This document shows positions 1 to 11,406 of a stretch of DNA of 64,000 bases, piece after piece. The notes beneath the pieces are model-generated. The model did not search any database, was not told the origin of the DNA, and saw only the letters and a list, made by a program, of their open reading frames with translations. Both the position numbers and the translations under genes were made by a program. The stretch comes from Rhynchosporium graminicola (taxonomy: Eukaryota; Ascomycota; Leotiomycetes; Helotiales; Ploettnerulaceae). The DNA lies in contig FJUW01000022.1 of assembly GCA_900074885.1 (NCBI GenBank), positions 496,001 through 560,000 on the forward strand, given 5' to 3'. Position 1 is the first letter of the stretch, and the number at the start of each line of letters is the position of its first letter.

Positions 1-323
1 CATCTTCAAGGTATATTTCCCTACCATCTCTCAAGCTGCGCAGCTGACTCGAGAAGAACTTCTTCACCTGTGGCCTCACGTTTAGTGCCTATGGCTGGCT
101 TCTGCAGTCAGGTACGCTGGAAGTCTTCTTGTGGATCTCAAGTATTCAAGTCTTCATTTGCTTTTTGAGCATCCCGATGTGTAGGTCTAACACTCCAGTT
201 CTCCGGATCATCCCCCAAGCTCGCTAAAACCCTCGCTAATCGTTGAATCTAGATGTGTACGGGAAGAGGAACAGGAATTATTTCCACAAACATGACATCC
301 TCAAAATCTCAGGCTTGGCTTAG
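1..323 (+). CDS. MFS transporter, 3' end only (runs off left edge)
   Basis: The C-terminal end of a major facilitator superfamily transporter enters from the left edge. Readable exons are 1-10 (frame tentative), 54-180 and 253-323, with introns 11-53 (short, donor GTATAT) and 181-252 (donor GTAGGT). The 54-180 exon encodes a hydrophobic last membrane segment containing SAYGWLLQSG and FLWISSIQVFICFLSIPM. It splices in frame to YVYGKRNRNYF and ends HDILKISGLA. The IPMYVYGKRNR junction just after the last helix is typical of fungal DHA-type MFS proteins. The substrate cannot be told. That three coding pieces join cleanly in frame argues for a live gene rather than a relic. Most of the protein lies outside the window. 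Confidence 0.7.
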
Positions 324-3300
324 ATAATACATTTCCTTGCTACTTTTTTCTGAAACGGAATACCGACGTATAACTAAATTTAATGATAACTTGATAATTT
401 GATCCTCCCTCGGTCTACGTGCCGTCCGTCCCTGTTTGCTATGTGTTCGCGCTCTGTCTGTTTGCTGCCGATGATGCCTACCATCCCGTCCATCGCTCCC
501 ATCCGCCGCGCGGGATTCACTTTCGCGAGCGTTGCCACTCCCCCGTCGGGCCGCGATGTTGAAGCAGAGCCTGCAAGTGCAGAAGCGTCTGCAAGTAGTA
601 ATGGTGCAGCCGTACCGAATGCGGAACCAGGAAGCAGCAGCAAGCGTGCCATCATCTCCAGTACCACTATGTCACTCAAGTCAGAATCTCTACACGATGC
701 TCACCTCAAGTAAGCCCCATCCCTGGTGCCATGCCCTTCTGCACGCCCCAGATCTTGCATTTACTGCAGTACTAGGCGATGCAGATCCAGCTCAAAAGCT
801 TCCTCGTACTGGTTGAAGGAAGGGATTTGTCACTTCTACCTGGCATCTTCAGTACCACTGTGGCACTCGAGCCAAAATCGTCATATGGAATTCACTTTGA
901 AGGGAACAGGCTTATCCTTGCTGTGATTCTTCCCTCAAAAACCCTCAAAAACTGGTTTTTGCATCTATACCAGCACTAGGTGATGTAGCTAGCTAAGTAG
1001 CTCCAGGGCTTTCTTATGCTAGCTGAAGGGGGGGGATTCTTGTGATTTGCTGATCAAGATTCTCCGTCTTTAGACTTAACTGTTCTCATGTCTCTACTTT
1101 GCCTTGATCTCGGAGCAGTAAGAGAAGCAGAATGAACCTTGCCACTTCCTCTCGAAATAGTAGTAACCACTGTGAAGTAGGTAGCCGATCAGGTAGCTAC
1201 TCAGATGAATTCTACAGTGAATCTAGACTTCCTCCTTTCTGATCAACATAGAAATGATGTGAACGCTGCTTTATTTCTGTTGAGTTAGTGGGCTTTCTGC
1301 TCACTCTAATCATATCACCGCTTCATCTAGGTATTTCAAGATATTGTGGCGCTGGGTAGCGATCTAGTCTTGTTACGACACGAATACATCGCAGGGCAGT
1401 GCCTTACCTTACTCATAGCTTCCCTCGTTATAGAATCGCACCAGGAGATATTATTTCCATCCCAATTTTTCAATCAATTCCACAGGCTGTTATACCTTTT
1501 CACTTTCATACAAGTTAGCTGATGTGAAAGTGCGACACGTGCAGACATCATCCCAACACTCCGCATAATTGTCAGACGATGTGGTCAAATTTGTGATACT
1601 GCCACCGTCTAATATTATACCATTGAAACAGCCTACAAAGAAACACCAGCCGATACACTAGATTGCCATAGATCACATTTTATGAATTACTATTGATATA
1701 CTTATAGTCTAAATTTAGTTCTTTTTCAAGCTTATGATAAGTCAAATACTTAGCTCATACTATTAACATACATACCCTGGGATCAAGCGAACCAAACCAG
1801 CATACCAAATCTAAATAAAACACAAAGCTTTCGAACTCTCAAAACGACGGCTGTACCAGCAGTTTTCTTGCGCTACCGGTTCGTGCCGCTCTTCTGACGT
1901 CTATGAAACGGATTTATTGTTGATATACTAGTATATTACTTTTCAACTCCAGAAGATATAGTTACAGTTTAGAAGCTAAGATTAGATCGAAGAGAGGGGA
2001 TTTTCCTGGCTCTTGATTGGGCTTCTGGGCGTCTCGAAGGGAAGTTTGTAAATATGATAAAAACAATTGAAAATAAGCGGGGAGAGTAAATTCGCGAGTG
2101 AATCTCGCCAGCCAAGGTGGAAGTAGCCGATTTAGTGACATTGCTCGGAGCCTGATGTATTCGAGGGACGAATTCAAGGGGAAAAACAATATCTTTCTCT
2201 TAATTGCTATAAGAGATTCGTCATATCGGCGGAATGCATTCACATTAGATATTCCAGCTAAGTATGGCGCACCTAAAGTTAACCACGTCGAGGGAGTACT
2301 CCCACAATCTGGAGCCGCCAAGACTTATCACTGCACAAGATGAGGGCATATCAAGGACTCGTCTTTTAGTCCAGAAATGCATTCGACCGAGGAAGCGTGC
2401 TAGGTGCAATGCTCATCACTGAAAAAGCCTGCCAGATGATGTCGCTAGAGCTGCTCATCAAAGGCTACGTGGCGAGGTAGTTCGAAAGGCTTGGAAGCAG
2501 ACACGAGACGGGCTTTCCATTGATCTAGCTCGTATCTGATTGTCCTGGCGCATGCGAAATCCAAAAATTTGCCGCCTACTAGGGTATGTCTCGAGTCTGC
2601 TAGGTGAGCCTTGTCGGCAATAGTGAACAAGACAACGAGAACTTGACTTATGTGAGAAAGCGAGCTATTATGGAGATCTTCCCCGCTCCCTTGGTCGTTA
2701 AAATGGTGAGATTTCTATTCTGGGGCCTTCAATGAGGTAAAGAGTTCCGATTTCGAAGCCTAGCCTTTTGCAGCAGATATGGTGCTAGAAAGGGATATCA
2801 CACATCACGCCAGCCTGAGGAGCTAGCGGCTCAAAGGAAAAATTTAGCGTTATACTGTGTACTGCTTCCTTTCGTCCCGAGTAGTCACTATAGATTTTAG
2901 CAAGTGACGCGCACAGATGCCTCGTCTGTCAAGAAACGTTCAAATCGATATACGGCGACGAAAGGCACAAGGGACGAGGAGGTGCCCTAGCCAGACCCTG
3001 AATAGTACCCGAGCTCTGGTTCAGGTCACCAAGTAATCAAATCTCCATAAGCAGCTGAGTCCAGACAGTACAGTTGGCGCTAGCTGATAGAAAAAGCTAG
3101 ACCGACACTGATACGAACCGCACGTCATCTTAATACGGACTGGGAAGTATGGCAGCAAGATCTCTGAGGTATGCCGCATCCCGCGTTCATAAGCTCCATG
3201 ACTTTCCATTGATCAGAGTGAAGTGTCGTTTGTAAGCGACACCGGAGATACAGAGACGGCAGACCTGATGCAACATAAAAGCTAACGAGGCCGTGAACAT

Positions 3301-4327
3301 TATTCGTAAGAGTGTGTTCCCTCAACGTAACTCGAAGACAAATCAAATATTAAGAGATAAGTGAAATAAGTACATGTGGGCGTTCATAATTTCTATCAGA
3401 CTTCTTCGAGCATATCCCGTGGTTTTAGCAGGTAATAGACATAATTATAGATACTATAAGCTAGGTATCTTACAGAAAAGATATTTGTCTTGAGATATCA
3501 GAGTGATCCGAAAATATAGGTAGATATCACCTGCGTCGAGACTATGATAAATTCTCGTACATGAGGCTATATAAAATACAAACGGATCGAAAACGCCACG
3601 CCAAGATCGTTTCCTACGGGCTAAAATAACTGATCAATAATCCCTGAACTAAACCTAGCCTAATACTCAGCTATTCTGAATCATATCTTCGTCAGGTCGG
3701 TCTCATTCAGGACTGAATATCCTTATAGGTAGATATAACCATAGCGGACAGATTAACGAGGACACTTCGACATATCGCCTGTTAAGCGAGAAAGCTAGCC
3801 AGTAATATGCAGCTCTCAGCTTCGCCTGACTATTTGCAAGCCCAGTCATTTCGCAGTGTCGAAGAGTGAACACATAACATATATGATACCCGTAACATAT
3901 ATCAGATCCGATCGATATAAGATCGACCCACTTGGGGAAATGCCTTGTCCTGCGAAGGGGAGCGTACCCCGGCGCTTCCCAAAAGCAGTCTTATCAAGGA
4001 ATTTTGCTTATAACTTTGCAGCATCAAATAGTAAGATATGCTGAGCTTTGTGTGTCTCAAATTCTCATGTTGCAGAGAACAGGCATGCACTCGCAAGTTG
4101 CTCCTGGGTGAGATTGCAGAGATCACGCACTTAGAGAGAAGTTGTCTGTGCACATCCACTTCGGTCTCATGGTAACAAGAGACTCAAGTGTTGAAGCAAT
4201 ACAAAGGTAACAAGGTACAAGCGAGCAAAGGATGATTGCCATGTTACGACTACACCCGAAAAGTCGTGCCATGGCCAGCAGTTTGGAGCTAACACTCGCC
4301 TATCGTACATCTCAGTCTTCCCTATCC
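324..4327. other. Gene-poor stretch, 4.0 kb
   Basis: I see no convincing gene here. Short open frames exist on both strands, but none shows a family motif or splices to anything. Features inside are an imperfect tandem repeat near 640-990 (listed separately) and, around 2320-2420, a broken reading frame faintly like a retroelement zinc knuckle (Cys, then Gly-His-Ile-Lys, with stops). This may be decayed mobile DNA, but the evidence is weak. Confidence 0.5.
640..990 (+). repeat. Imperfect tandem repeat of about 190-205 bp
   Basis: The segment at about 650-790 recurs at about 842-990. Aligned anchors are AGTACCACT at 660 and 851, and ACTAGG at 771 and 975. The offset therefore grows from 191 to 204 through small indels. 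Several differences between copies are transitions, for example GCGATGCAG in one copy and GTGATGTAG in the other, as expected of old duplicated fungal DNA. No function is suggested. Confidence 0.45.
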
Positions 4328-6321
4328 TCAAATCGGAGCTCCATCAACAATCTGTCCGTAAGGCACAGCATCATAGTCTCCGTTACATGCATAGTCATAC
4401 TTCGCCAACTCTTCAGCCTTCTCCTGTGTCTTCAGAAAGGTCTTGAGTTCACACCATCCATCTAATCGATCACCGCACTCTGCAAAGTTCAAACCCAGCG
4501 GTAGAGTACGTTGGTTGAGCAAGAAGTGAATGTAGGTTGTCTGTTCGCCCTCTTCATATTTCCTTTTCGCATTTAATGGCGAGGGTGTTTTAATAATCTC
4601 AATGTCAAGTCGGGCACCAAAGGGCTCAAGGTGAGACACAGTGAGGTTGTGAGGACCAACATAATGTGTCGCGGGAAGGAAAGTGTTGAATTGTCTGAAT
4701 CCGAAGGCAGTTAGGATGCTCATAATATTAGTGTCATGCGAAAAGTCGAAATACAGAGTTTGATTCAAAGGGAAAGTTTCCTCATTCGAGTCCAGAGTGG
4801 TGTTGATCTGAGATCCCGAGTAGCCAAGAGTATGGTTCTTCAGACGAGCTACAGTTTCTTGCACGTACCCAAGACCTACTGCACGGCCTGTTGGAGACTA
4901 TAATTGTCAGTCATGTTATTTCAGAGGCGGGTTGGTGAGCATACTTGGAAAGATGAGCTTCCTGCGAAATATAGATCGAGCGAGTATTCAAACCCAACCC
5001 ATTCATCATAAGTGAACAAATCACAGAATACGCTGTATCCGTATGCAACCTATTTCAAGTCAGTGCAAGCTCCGAGTGTAAAGTAGGGGTGACAAACAGT
5101 CTCGTAGGGGCACATATTTTGTGCTGCATAAGTATCTTCAATCGTCCATTCAAAGCCCTTGACTAATGGCTTTAATCGCTCTGTTGCATCCTTGAGATAC
5201 ACCTTGACCCATTCTGTTGTAGCATTGGCCCCACCCTTATTTCGGAAGGTGTTGGCATTTTTGCAATTATCATATCCGGCAAGGGAATTGTTGAAACCCG
5301 GCGCCTCAATTATCACTTCGATGGTGGCATTGTTGGTCCATTCCAAACCAAAGAAGCCTGCCATAAAATATTCTGCACTCTACTCCGTGTTAAAATTGCT
5401 CATTCAGTCATATATACTCGTCTACATACCTTCAACATACGATCTTGAGTGGTCGTTCGGACGATGATCTTGCTGTTAGGATTGTATAGCTGGCCATATT
5501 CATAGTAGTGTAAGATCCCACTCTCAAACAGCTCTTGTCGTCCTCTCGGAACCAAAATTTCCCTTCCTAATTCGTATTTCCACTCATTCAGGAAGGAAAG
5601 CTGCCCTGATGCCTGGAACTTGCCGGTGAGGTTGGCTATCTTTTGTCCGAAAATGTAGACATTGGCGCCAGTGGTCGGATATCTAGAGCCGTGGCGAGAA
5701 AGCATCTTCAATACGTCAAAATCGTTCTTGGACACAGGAAATATCTTTGCTTACATGAACCTGCGTGATGTTTGCCCCAGGAGGTAAAGGATATTCTGCC
5801 ACTCCGAACCCGGACGGGTTAGGGAAATACGGAGAGAGCTGTCCCATGAGATGAAAGATACTCTGATTCTGCTGTTGTCCAACAATAGGAATTGCTGTCT
5901 CTAGAGGCGTGTTTGGGACGAAAGTAGCAGTCGGATCAAATGAGACTGCATTTGTCTGAGCCAAAAAGGGTGCCCTTCCTGTCTCTGTAGGGCCAGCCCA
6001 AAGCTCGGGTGTCGTTTGAAAGTACTGTGGTACATCCGACGAGGTCTTCCTTAGAGCCTCTAGATTATCATTCTTTCCGCCCGGGACTCCTGGAAAAGCC
6101 GCCGAGTTTGCTGTACCCGCAGTAATTATCAATAGCAGATTGTCGAACAGCATGCCGAATGTGCAATAAAGTATCAGTCCCGTGATCGTTATCAGCACTG
6201 CTTTGCTCCATAATCGGGTGCTCCTGGAGCGAGTAAATATGGTCGTAGGAACACCCTCTTCCTGTATAGGGCTTATAGGGCTTTTTGATAGCAAGGCATT
6301 TCCCTCTACTGAATCTCCCAT
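4328..6321 (-). CDS. Histidine acid phosphatase (phytase-like), membrane-anchored
   Basis: Five exons: 6321-5755, 5705-5430, 5379-5098, 5049-4945 and 4897-4328, giving 599 aa. Introns are 47-50 nt. Family histidine acid phosphatases hydrolyse phosphomonoesters, phytate among them, through a phosphohistidine. The RHGSRYP motif follows the first splice junction (His about residue 194) and the proton-donor HD lies in FSHDTN (about 464). Both catalytic parts are therefore present. The first 40 residues are hydrophilic and basic just before a hydrophobic segment (41-68), so a signal anchor is more likely than a cleaved signal peptide. That predicts a type II membrane protein with the enzyme outside the cytosol. 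The 189-residue first exon is longer than the short leader of secreted phytases. It is divergent from the alcohol dehydrogenase at 6953. The substrate is not assignable. Confidence 0.88.
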
Positions 6322-6952
6322 CGTGGCGTCAAGTCCCGAATTTCCTTCGGAATTCCACTTCCCTTATGGATCGGCGCCAAACTCCTGCAACCTATCGGGC
6401 AGCACCACTCATCAACAATCGAATCTAGAAATTCCGGTTCTTCTGGATCGTTGAAGACTTTCTCGTCAGGGTGATGTTGATGAGGTGAGATTGTACATTG
6501 GAAGGAGTCGTGAGGTTGGAGACTGAGAGGTGTTGTTGAAACGCCAAGACTTCATGACGGCAGGCACAAGGGGCCCGACAACATCCTACTTATATGCAAC
6601 CAACCTTGTGCGTTGCGACAACCACAACAGCCCTTACTGCAACAATATCGCTTACCCGCGTTTATATGAATAAATAGCAATGTAAACAAAGCCGACACCA
6701 GTCTTACAGATCTCATAAACCTCACAAACTGTTAGTCGACGGTCGTCTTGGCATTGCTACGAAGCTCAGTACTATATTTTAAATAAGTGTCATGTTCTGA
6801 CGTCAAGTGCCATGAATGGTGGACACCAAATTTACCCCGCCGTCTCAATGTACTTCATATTTCCACGCCTGCTCTTTCCTTTAGCTAATATCTTTCATTG
6901 TTTCTATCATATACAGCTCATAGGTTTACATTCTATTGCACTAATTTTCAAG
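6322..6952. promoter_or_regulatory. Divergent intergenic region, phosphatase / alcohol dehydrogenase
   Basis: This 631-bp region must hold both promoters. I found no CACGTG-type phosphate-response site in it and no other motif I would defend. Confidence 0.4.
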
Positions 6953-8219
6953 ATGGCTCCCCAAATTCCCGAGAAGATGCTTGCTGCACAAGTAGTTGAG
7001 GTAAACACATCCAGTTCTTTTTGGAATGGATGCCATGTAAATAACCAATTCGGATGAATAGTTCGAAAAGCCTTACAAGATCCATGAAATTGAAACCCCT
7101 GGGAAAGACCTCAACGAACATGATATGTTGGTCAAAGTAGCTGTTGGGTCTCTTTGCCATACAGATGGCATGGTCAGCAAAGGGATCATGGGTACGAAAC
7201 TCCCGTGTGTCGCTTCCCATGAGGGCGCTGGTACGGTCGTTCAAGTAGGAAGTAGCGTCAATGATTTCAAGGCTGGAGATAGAGTGTTATGCAGCTTGAC
7301 CTATCACCGATGTGGCGAATGTGCGGATTGTAAAGGTCCGGAACAGGACCGACAATATTGTGCCAATGTTGGAGGATATCTGGGCGTCACTATTGACGGA
7401 TCATTTGCAGAGTACGAAGTTGTTGACGGTAGAGAATGTTGCCTCCTACCTGATAATCTGAGCTTCCAATCTGCCGCTCCTTTGGCCTGTGCTGGCGTTA
7501 CTGTTTGGGGAGGATTGGTGAGAAGTGGATTGAAATCTGGAGAGACTGTAGCTCTTGTGGGTGGAGGAGGCGGACTTGGACATCTCGGCGTGCAGTTTGC
7601 CATAGCTCTGGGCCTGAAAGTCATTGCGATTGATGCTCGGGACAAGGGACTTTCGCTGGCGAAGGAATGCGGTGCTGACTTCATTATTGATGCTCGACAG
7701 GACAAGGAGAGTATTGTGAATGAAGTGAAGAAAGCGAACAGTGGCAAGCTGGCTGATGCAACGCTCAACGTCTCCGACCACGAATCGGCCGCTACTACTT
7801 CTGCTGCAATAACCAAGATGCACGGTAAGTCAACTTGAAGTGTGATCCAGCGCGATACTAATGAAAATTTCTAGGAGTGCTTGTCCAGATTGCTCAACCT
7901 ACGAATGTATCCGTACCATTTGCAGAATTACTCTTCCGTGACATCAGAATACATGGAAGTCTTACCAGTAGGCTACGAAAACCTATCCCACGAGATCAGG
8001 CATTGACAACCATCAGGTTCTCGAGGCGAATGCCAGAAAATGCTCAAGATCGCTTCTGAAAACAAGATCAGCGTGAGGACAAATCCTTTCTACGGAATCA
8101 AGGAAATCCCGAAGGCCGTTGAGCTTGCTCATTCGGGAAAGATGCAGGGAAAGCCGGTCATTATTATCGACAATGGAGCGATCGAGAATGAAAGGAAGTC
8201 GGGGCTAGAAATGGTATGA
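6953..8219 (+). CDS. Zinc-dependent alcohol dehydrogenase (MDR family)
   Basis: Four exons: 6953-7000, 7062-7824, 7875-7967 and 8017-8219, giving 368 aa. It is a medium-chain NAD(P)-dependent alcohol dehydrogenase, oxidising primary alcohols or reducing aldehydes, probably in the cytosol because no targeting signal is visible. The catalytic-zinc region has Cys48 in SLCHTD and the SHEGAG segment; SHE replaces the usual GHE, a conservative-looking change. The structural-zinc motif CGECADC...C has all four cysteines. The nucleotide-binding turn is GGGGGLGHLG. The last intron is phase 1, and splicing gives SSRGECQKMLKIA, which restores the family's C-terminal lobe. The second zinc dehydrogenase at 11407-13115 has the same length but a quite different sequence and intron layout, so they are not recent duplicates. 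The substrate is unknown. Confidence 0.9.
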
Positions 8220-8801
8220 ACTAAACAGGACTTTCAAAAATCTATATGGCATCAACTATCTGGGAATGCATATAGAATGGCTGCATGAGAGGTAGACTAG
8301 ATACAATGTTGAGATAACAGGAAGACGTCAGCATTGCTATACCATCACCGGCAACTTAAGTCCAGTGAAGATGATCTCACGCACTCGGCCTTTTGCCAGA
8401 ATTTGTCGGTCACATGAAACTTGTAGAATAGACTCGGTGCTTTAATCACACTCGAGTCTTCCATACTCGCGTCCGACCTAGCAAATAGAGTGAGATTCTC
8501 AAGTGATGGTCATGAAGAAAATGTGTATTTCTAGCGATGATGAAGTAAACTTGTGAATAATCAATTTGCAACTCTAAATGTAAGGACAAAAAGTGTGTAA
8601 GCATCAAGCCCAATGAAGATAAAAGTGATGAAAATTCTGTCAAAAAATCGAACACGTCAAAAGTAAGATGAAAAAATGAGTGAACTGAATCGAAAAATAG
8701 GTCTGAAGGAAAGGCGAGAAAATTTAACCCAAATCCAGGCTTACCGCGGAAGATAGCCACAATAGCCACAACAGCCACAAATCCTTTCCGGTCGTGGATG
8801 T
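8220..8801. other. Convergent intergenic region
   Basis: This 582-bp region lies between the stop codons of the alcohol dehydrogenase and the SWIM protein. It is AT-rich with no gene or motif recognised, and probably holds both 3' ends. Confidence 0.5.
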
Positions 8802-10202
8802 TTACTTCATACGCTTCACCTGTCGATCCAGAGAGCCTGCCGGTCTCTTTGCCGCAGGTGGGGTCATACCAGAACTTTTCAGCTGCTGGATAAGTCCTGC
8901 TAGCTTCTCCCGATATGCCTGCGGAGCTGGCCCCCAGCCGATAGTACCTAGTAAAGCAAGAATCTCCTCCAGCTCATCGACAAAATGTTGAGCTTCTGGC
9001 AGATCTTGCAGGGCTTTAATGATGAAGGTTCCACCAGCAGGATTCATCGGTGATGCCTTCCCAATGAGACGTTCGTAAAGGTTACGATCTATTGATAGCT
9101 CGCCATGCGGACGACGTCTTGGCCATGTAGAGTTTTGGTAAGCATCGTGGTTCCTCTCTCGAACAACGGTGCTGAGAATTGAAATCAGTGCTTTGGCTGC
9201 CTCGCTCCGGGACGATGGGTTCAATGGCTGCCTCTCCGTGACGTTGATGCTGATAGTATTGACAATGTCAATTAGTGACTGAGCACATTGTATCAGATCA
9301 TGCTGACCAGCACTAGGGCCAACCTCGCAATATCTATCCAGGAGATCGAGTGAAGTCTTTGCCTTCATGCTCATCTTATCGAAATAGTCTGTAGCACGAA
9401 CGTTCCGAGATACAAGAGTTTGGAAGTAGTGGTAAATATTGTCATCCGTCATGAGAATCCTGGCCATGGTTGCTTCCAGGTCCCTCTTCACAAGAACTGA
9501 TTCCACGTTGACATCAAACGCCGATTCGAATATGTCGTGCCGATAGCTATCTGTGTCCAGGTTGGAAAGAGTTGCCAATATGTCGCGAGCAGTTTTCGAT
9601 CTCTCCTTGATCCCGCCTCTTGGTTGTCGGCCGGCTTCCAGGTTTGAGTATGCCTTTTGCAGCTGCCATTGAGTCTCCTCGGTATCCGAATCCGTGCCTT
9701 GTCTGAGTTCCCAGTGGAGCTCTTCACACAAATTGTCCAATCCATGCTGCGATATGTATTCGTACAGAGTCAAAGTCACCTCCTCATCTGTGGGTTGTCG
9801 TGTGCGCCGAATCTGGTCCAAGAACCAAACTATGTGCTGGCAAATCCCTTGCTGCGTGCACGAGCATGTGGGTCTTCCTGAATCGGTCGTACTGATCCGA
9901 ACGCTATATCTTTCCACCTCAGCATAGGCGATCTGAAATGCGTAACGTGTGCCGTGTTGTCTGCAGTGGTCGAGAGCGAAGACACCGCATGTGTTATCAG
10001 TCTCCTCCTCCAAGCCATCGTCGCCTGAATCAGAGCCACTGGATTCTTCTCCAGAGCTTGTGTCGGAGCTGGAAGATTGCCGTTCACTCTGGACCCCTTT
10101 TCCTTTGCCTTTCCCACTGGAACGGTCACCTGCGTGCCCCCGAGAAGATTGCATTCTTTGGGTGAGGGAGAGCTTGCTGAAGCTCGATATGGGTGAAGAC
10201 AT
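8802..10202 (-). CDS. SWIM zinc-finger protein
   Basis: A single exon of 466 aa. The first ATG is at 10202; the frame is open seven codons further up but only from a TTG. Residues 20-70 are low-complexity, basic then Ser/acidic. A SWIM-type CxCxnCxH zinc motif follows at about 113-123 (CSCTQQGICQH, next to IVWFLDQI). SWIM domains bind DNA or protein and occur in transposases, plant FAR1-like factors, ubiquitin ligases and the Shu-complex protein Sws1. The rest (about 150-466) is predicted mostly helical by eye, with no transposase DDE core and no RING cysteines, so the molecular role is open. The C-terminus is basic (DRQVKRMK) and could be a nuclear signal. Codon use and lack of introns do not by themselves indicate transfer. 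Confidence 0.75.
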   Translation of the reverse strand: MSSPISSFSKLSLTQRMQSSRGHAGDRSSGKGKGKGVQSERQSSSSDTSSGEESSGSDSGDDGLEEETDNTCGVFALDHCRQHGTRYAFQIAYAEVERYSVRISTTDSGRPTCSCTQQGICQHIVWFLDQIRRTRQPTDEEVTLTLYEYISQHGLDNLCEELHWELRQGTDSDTEETQWQLQKAYSNLEAGRQPRGGIKERSKTARDILATLSNLDTDSYRHDIFESAFDVNVESVLVKRDLEATMARILMTDDNIYHYFQTLVSRNVRATDYFDKMSMKAKTSLDLLDRYCEVGPSAGQHDLIQCAQSLIDIVNTISINVTERQPLNPSSRSEAAKALISILSTVVRERNHDAYQNSTWPRRRPHGELSIDRNLYERLIGKASPMNPAGGTFIIKALQDLPEAQHFVDELEEILALLGTIGWGPAPQAYREKLAGLIQQLKSSGMTPPAAKRPAGSLDRQVKRMK

Positions 10203-11406
10203 GAGGAAGCGGACCTGGCACAATGAAATGAATCTGCTGCATTAGAAACTCCATAACGGCACATAACTACTTATATGAGGAATGTAGAGAACAGTTGCGA
10301 TCTTTCTGCCTACGAAAAGATTGTCATAGTTAGTTCAAACTTTTTTCTAGGCGCCGGCATTGTTGTATGTGGTCTCCCAGAGGGCCGGCTGGAATAGCAA
10401 AGGACGCAGCTTCTGTGATATGGTATCATCGACACACTTAGCAGAACAATCGCGGGGATCGAAAGGGAGGTAGCAATGCACTCCGCCGCGAATGTAGAGT
10501 AGGTGATGGATGGTTGGTTGGTTCACTGAGACGCAGCCAGGACGGTAGCCGAAAATGAATACAGCCTCGGAGGATCTGAAGTCCAAGTGGGGTCCAAGGC
10601 TGACAGCTGAACTTGAATTGATCCTACAGTAGCTACAATATAATGTAATTCTGCGCTACACCTCTTCACTCCGCTATGTCCCATCGCCCTTGGCCTACTA
10701 CTTTGAACCTCTCGACCGCTAAGTCGACCAATATAAGCGCGCTTCTGCACATTTTATTCTGTCTCCAGTATACTATGGATGATAACATCACTGGAGTTAG
10801 TGTCGTTGGTTTTGCTATCCATATGGGCTTTCCTCCCAACTACAGATTTAGATTTCTCCTGTTGGTTCGAATTGGGGCACGTTCTTCCTCGGACATCCCC
10901 AAGGGTAGACAGAATCTGGCTGTCTCCAACACCGGCTTATCTAGATATACTTTCTATTTAATTGATCCGCACCGTTTCTGGGTCAAGTGACGGCGAAAAG
11001 TTCGGCATGGATGATTGAATATACTAGTTCTGCGTGATGATTTGTTATTGTACCAACTGCAGATGCGGCGTGGTTAAGCCCCCACGAGAAGACCGAACTC
11101 ACATTCCTCAGAAAATTGCATGGACTAGGGTGGCATGCGCATCGCGGCAGAATCATGTCCTAGGGCCTGAAGGAAGCGCTCTCCATCGGGAGCATACATA
11201 GCCGTTCAAGATTTACTAGCCATTGGACGCAGCTCATGTTTACCTCATGGGTAATGGAGACATAGTCTTATCACCTGTCAGTTCAAGAAATCTATTTCCC
11301 TCTTTGCTAGGCCCTACAGTAATTCAATTCATTGACGATGGTAGTCCATCCTAATCGTTTACAGACTGCCTTTGACTTGAGTTCTACCCCTAGCAAGCGT
11401 AGCTAT
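10203..11406. other. Intergenic, 1.2 kb
   Basis: This lies upstream of the SWIM gene and downstream of the second alcohol dehydrogenase. Short open frames only; nothing recognised. Confidence 0.5.

Noticed and set aside
1962..2321. 119-codon minus-strand frame ending in SKL (peroxisomal signal)
   Set aside because: It has no recognisable domain, and a three-residue ending is easily met by chance in a gene-poor stretch.
5706..5754. A 28-nt intron in the phosphatase ending in CCAAG
   Set aside because: Too short for this genome. The 49-nt intron ending TTGAAG puts the RHGSRYP motif directly in frame.
10203..10223. Seven-codon N-terminal extension of the SWIM protein
   Set aside because: It would begin at a TTG; the first ATG is at 10202.
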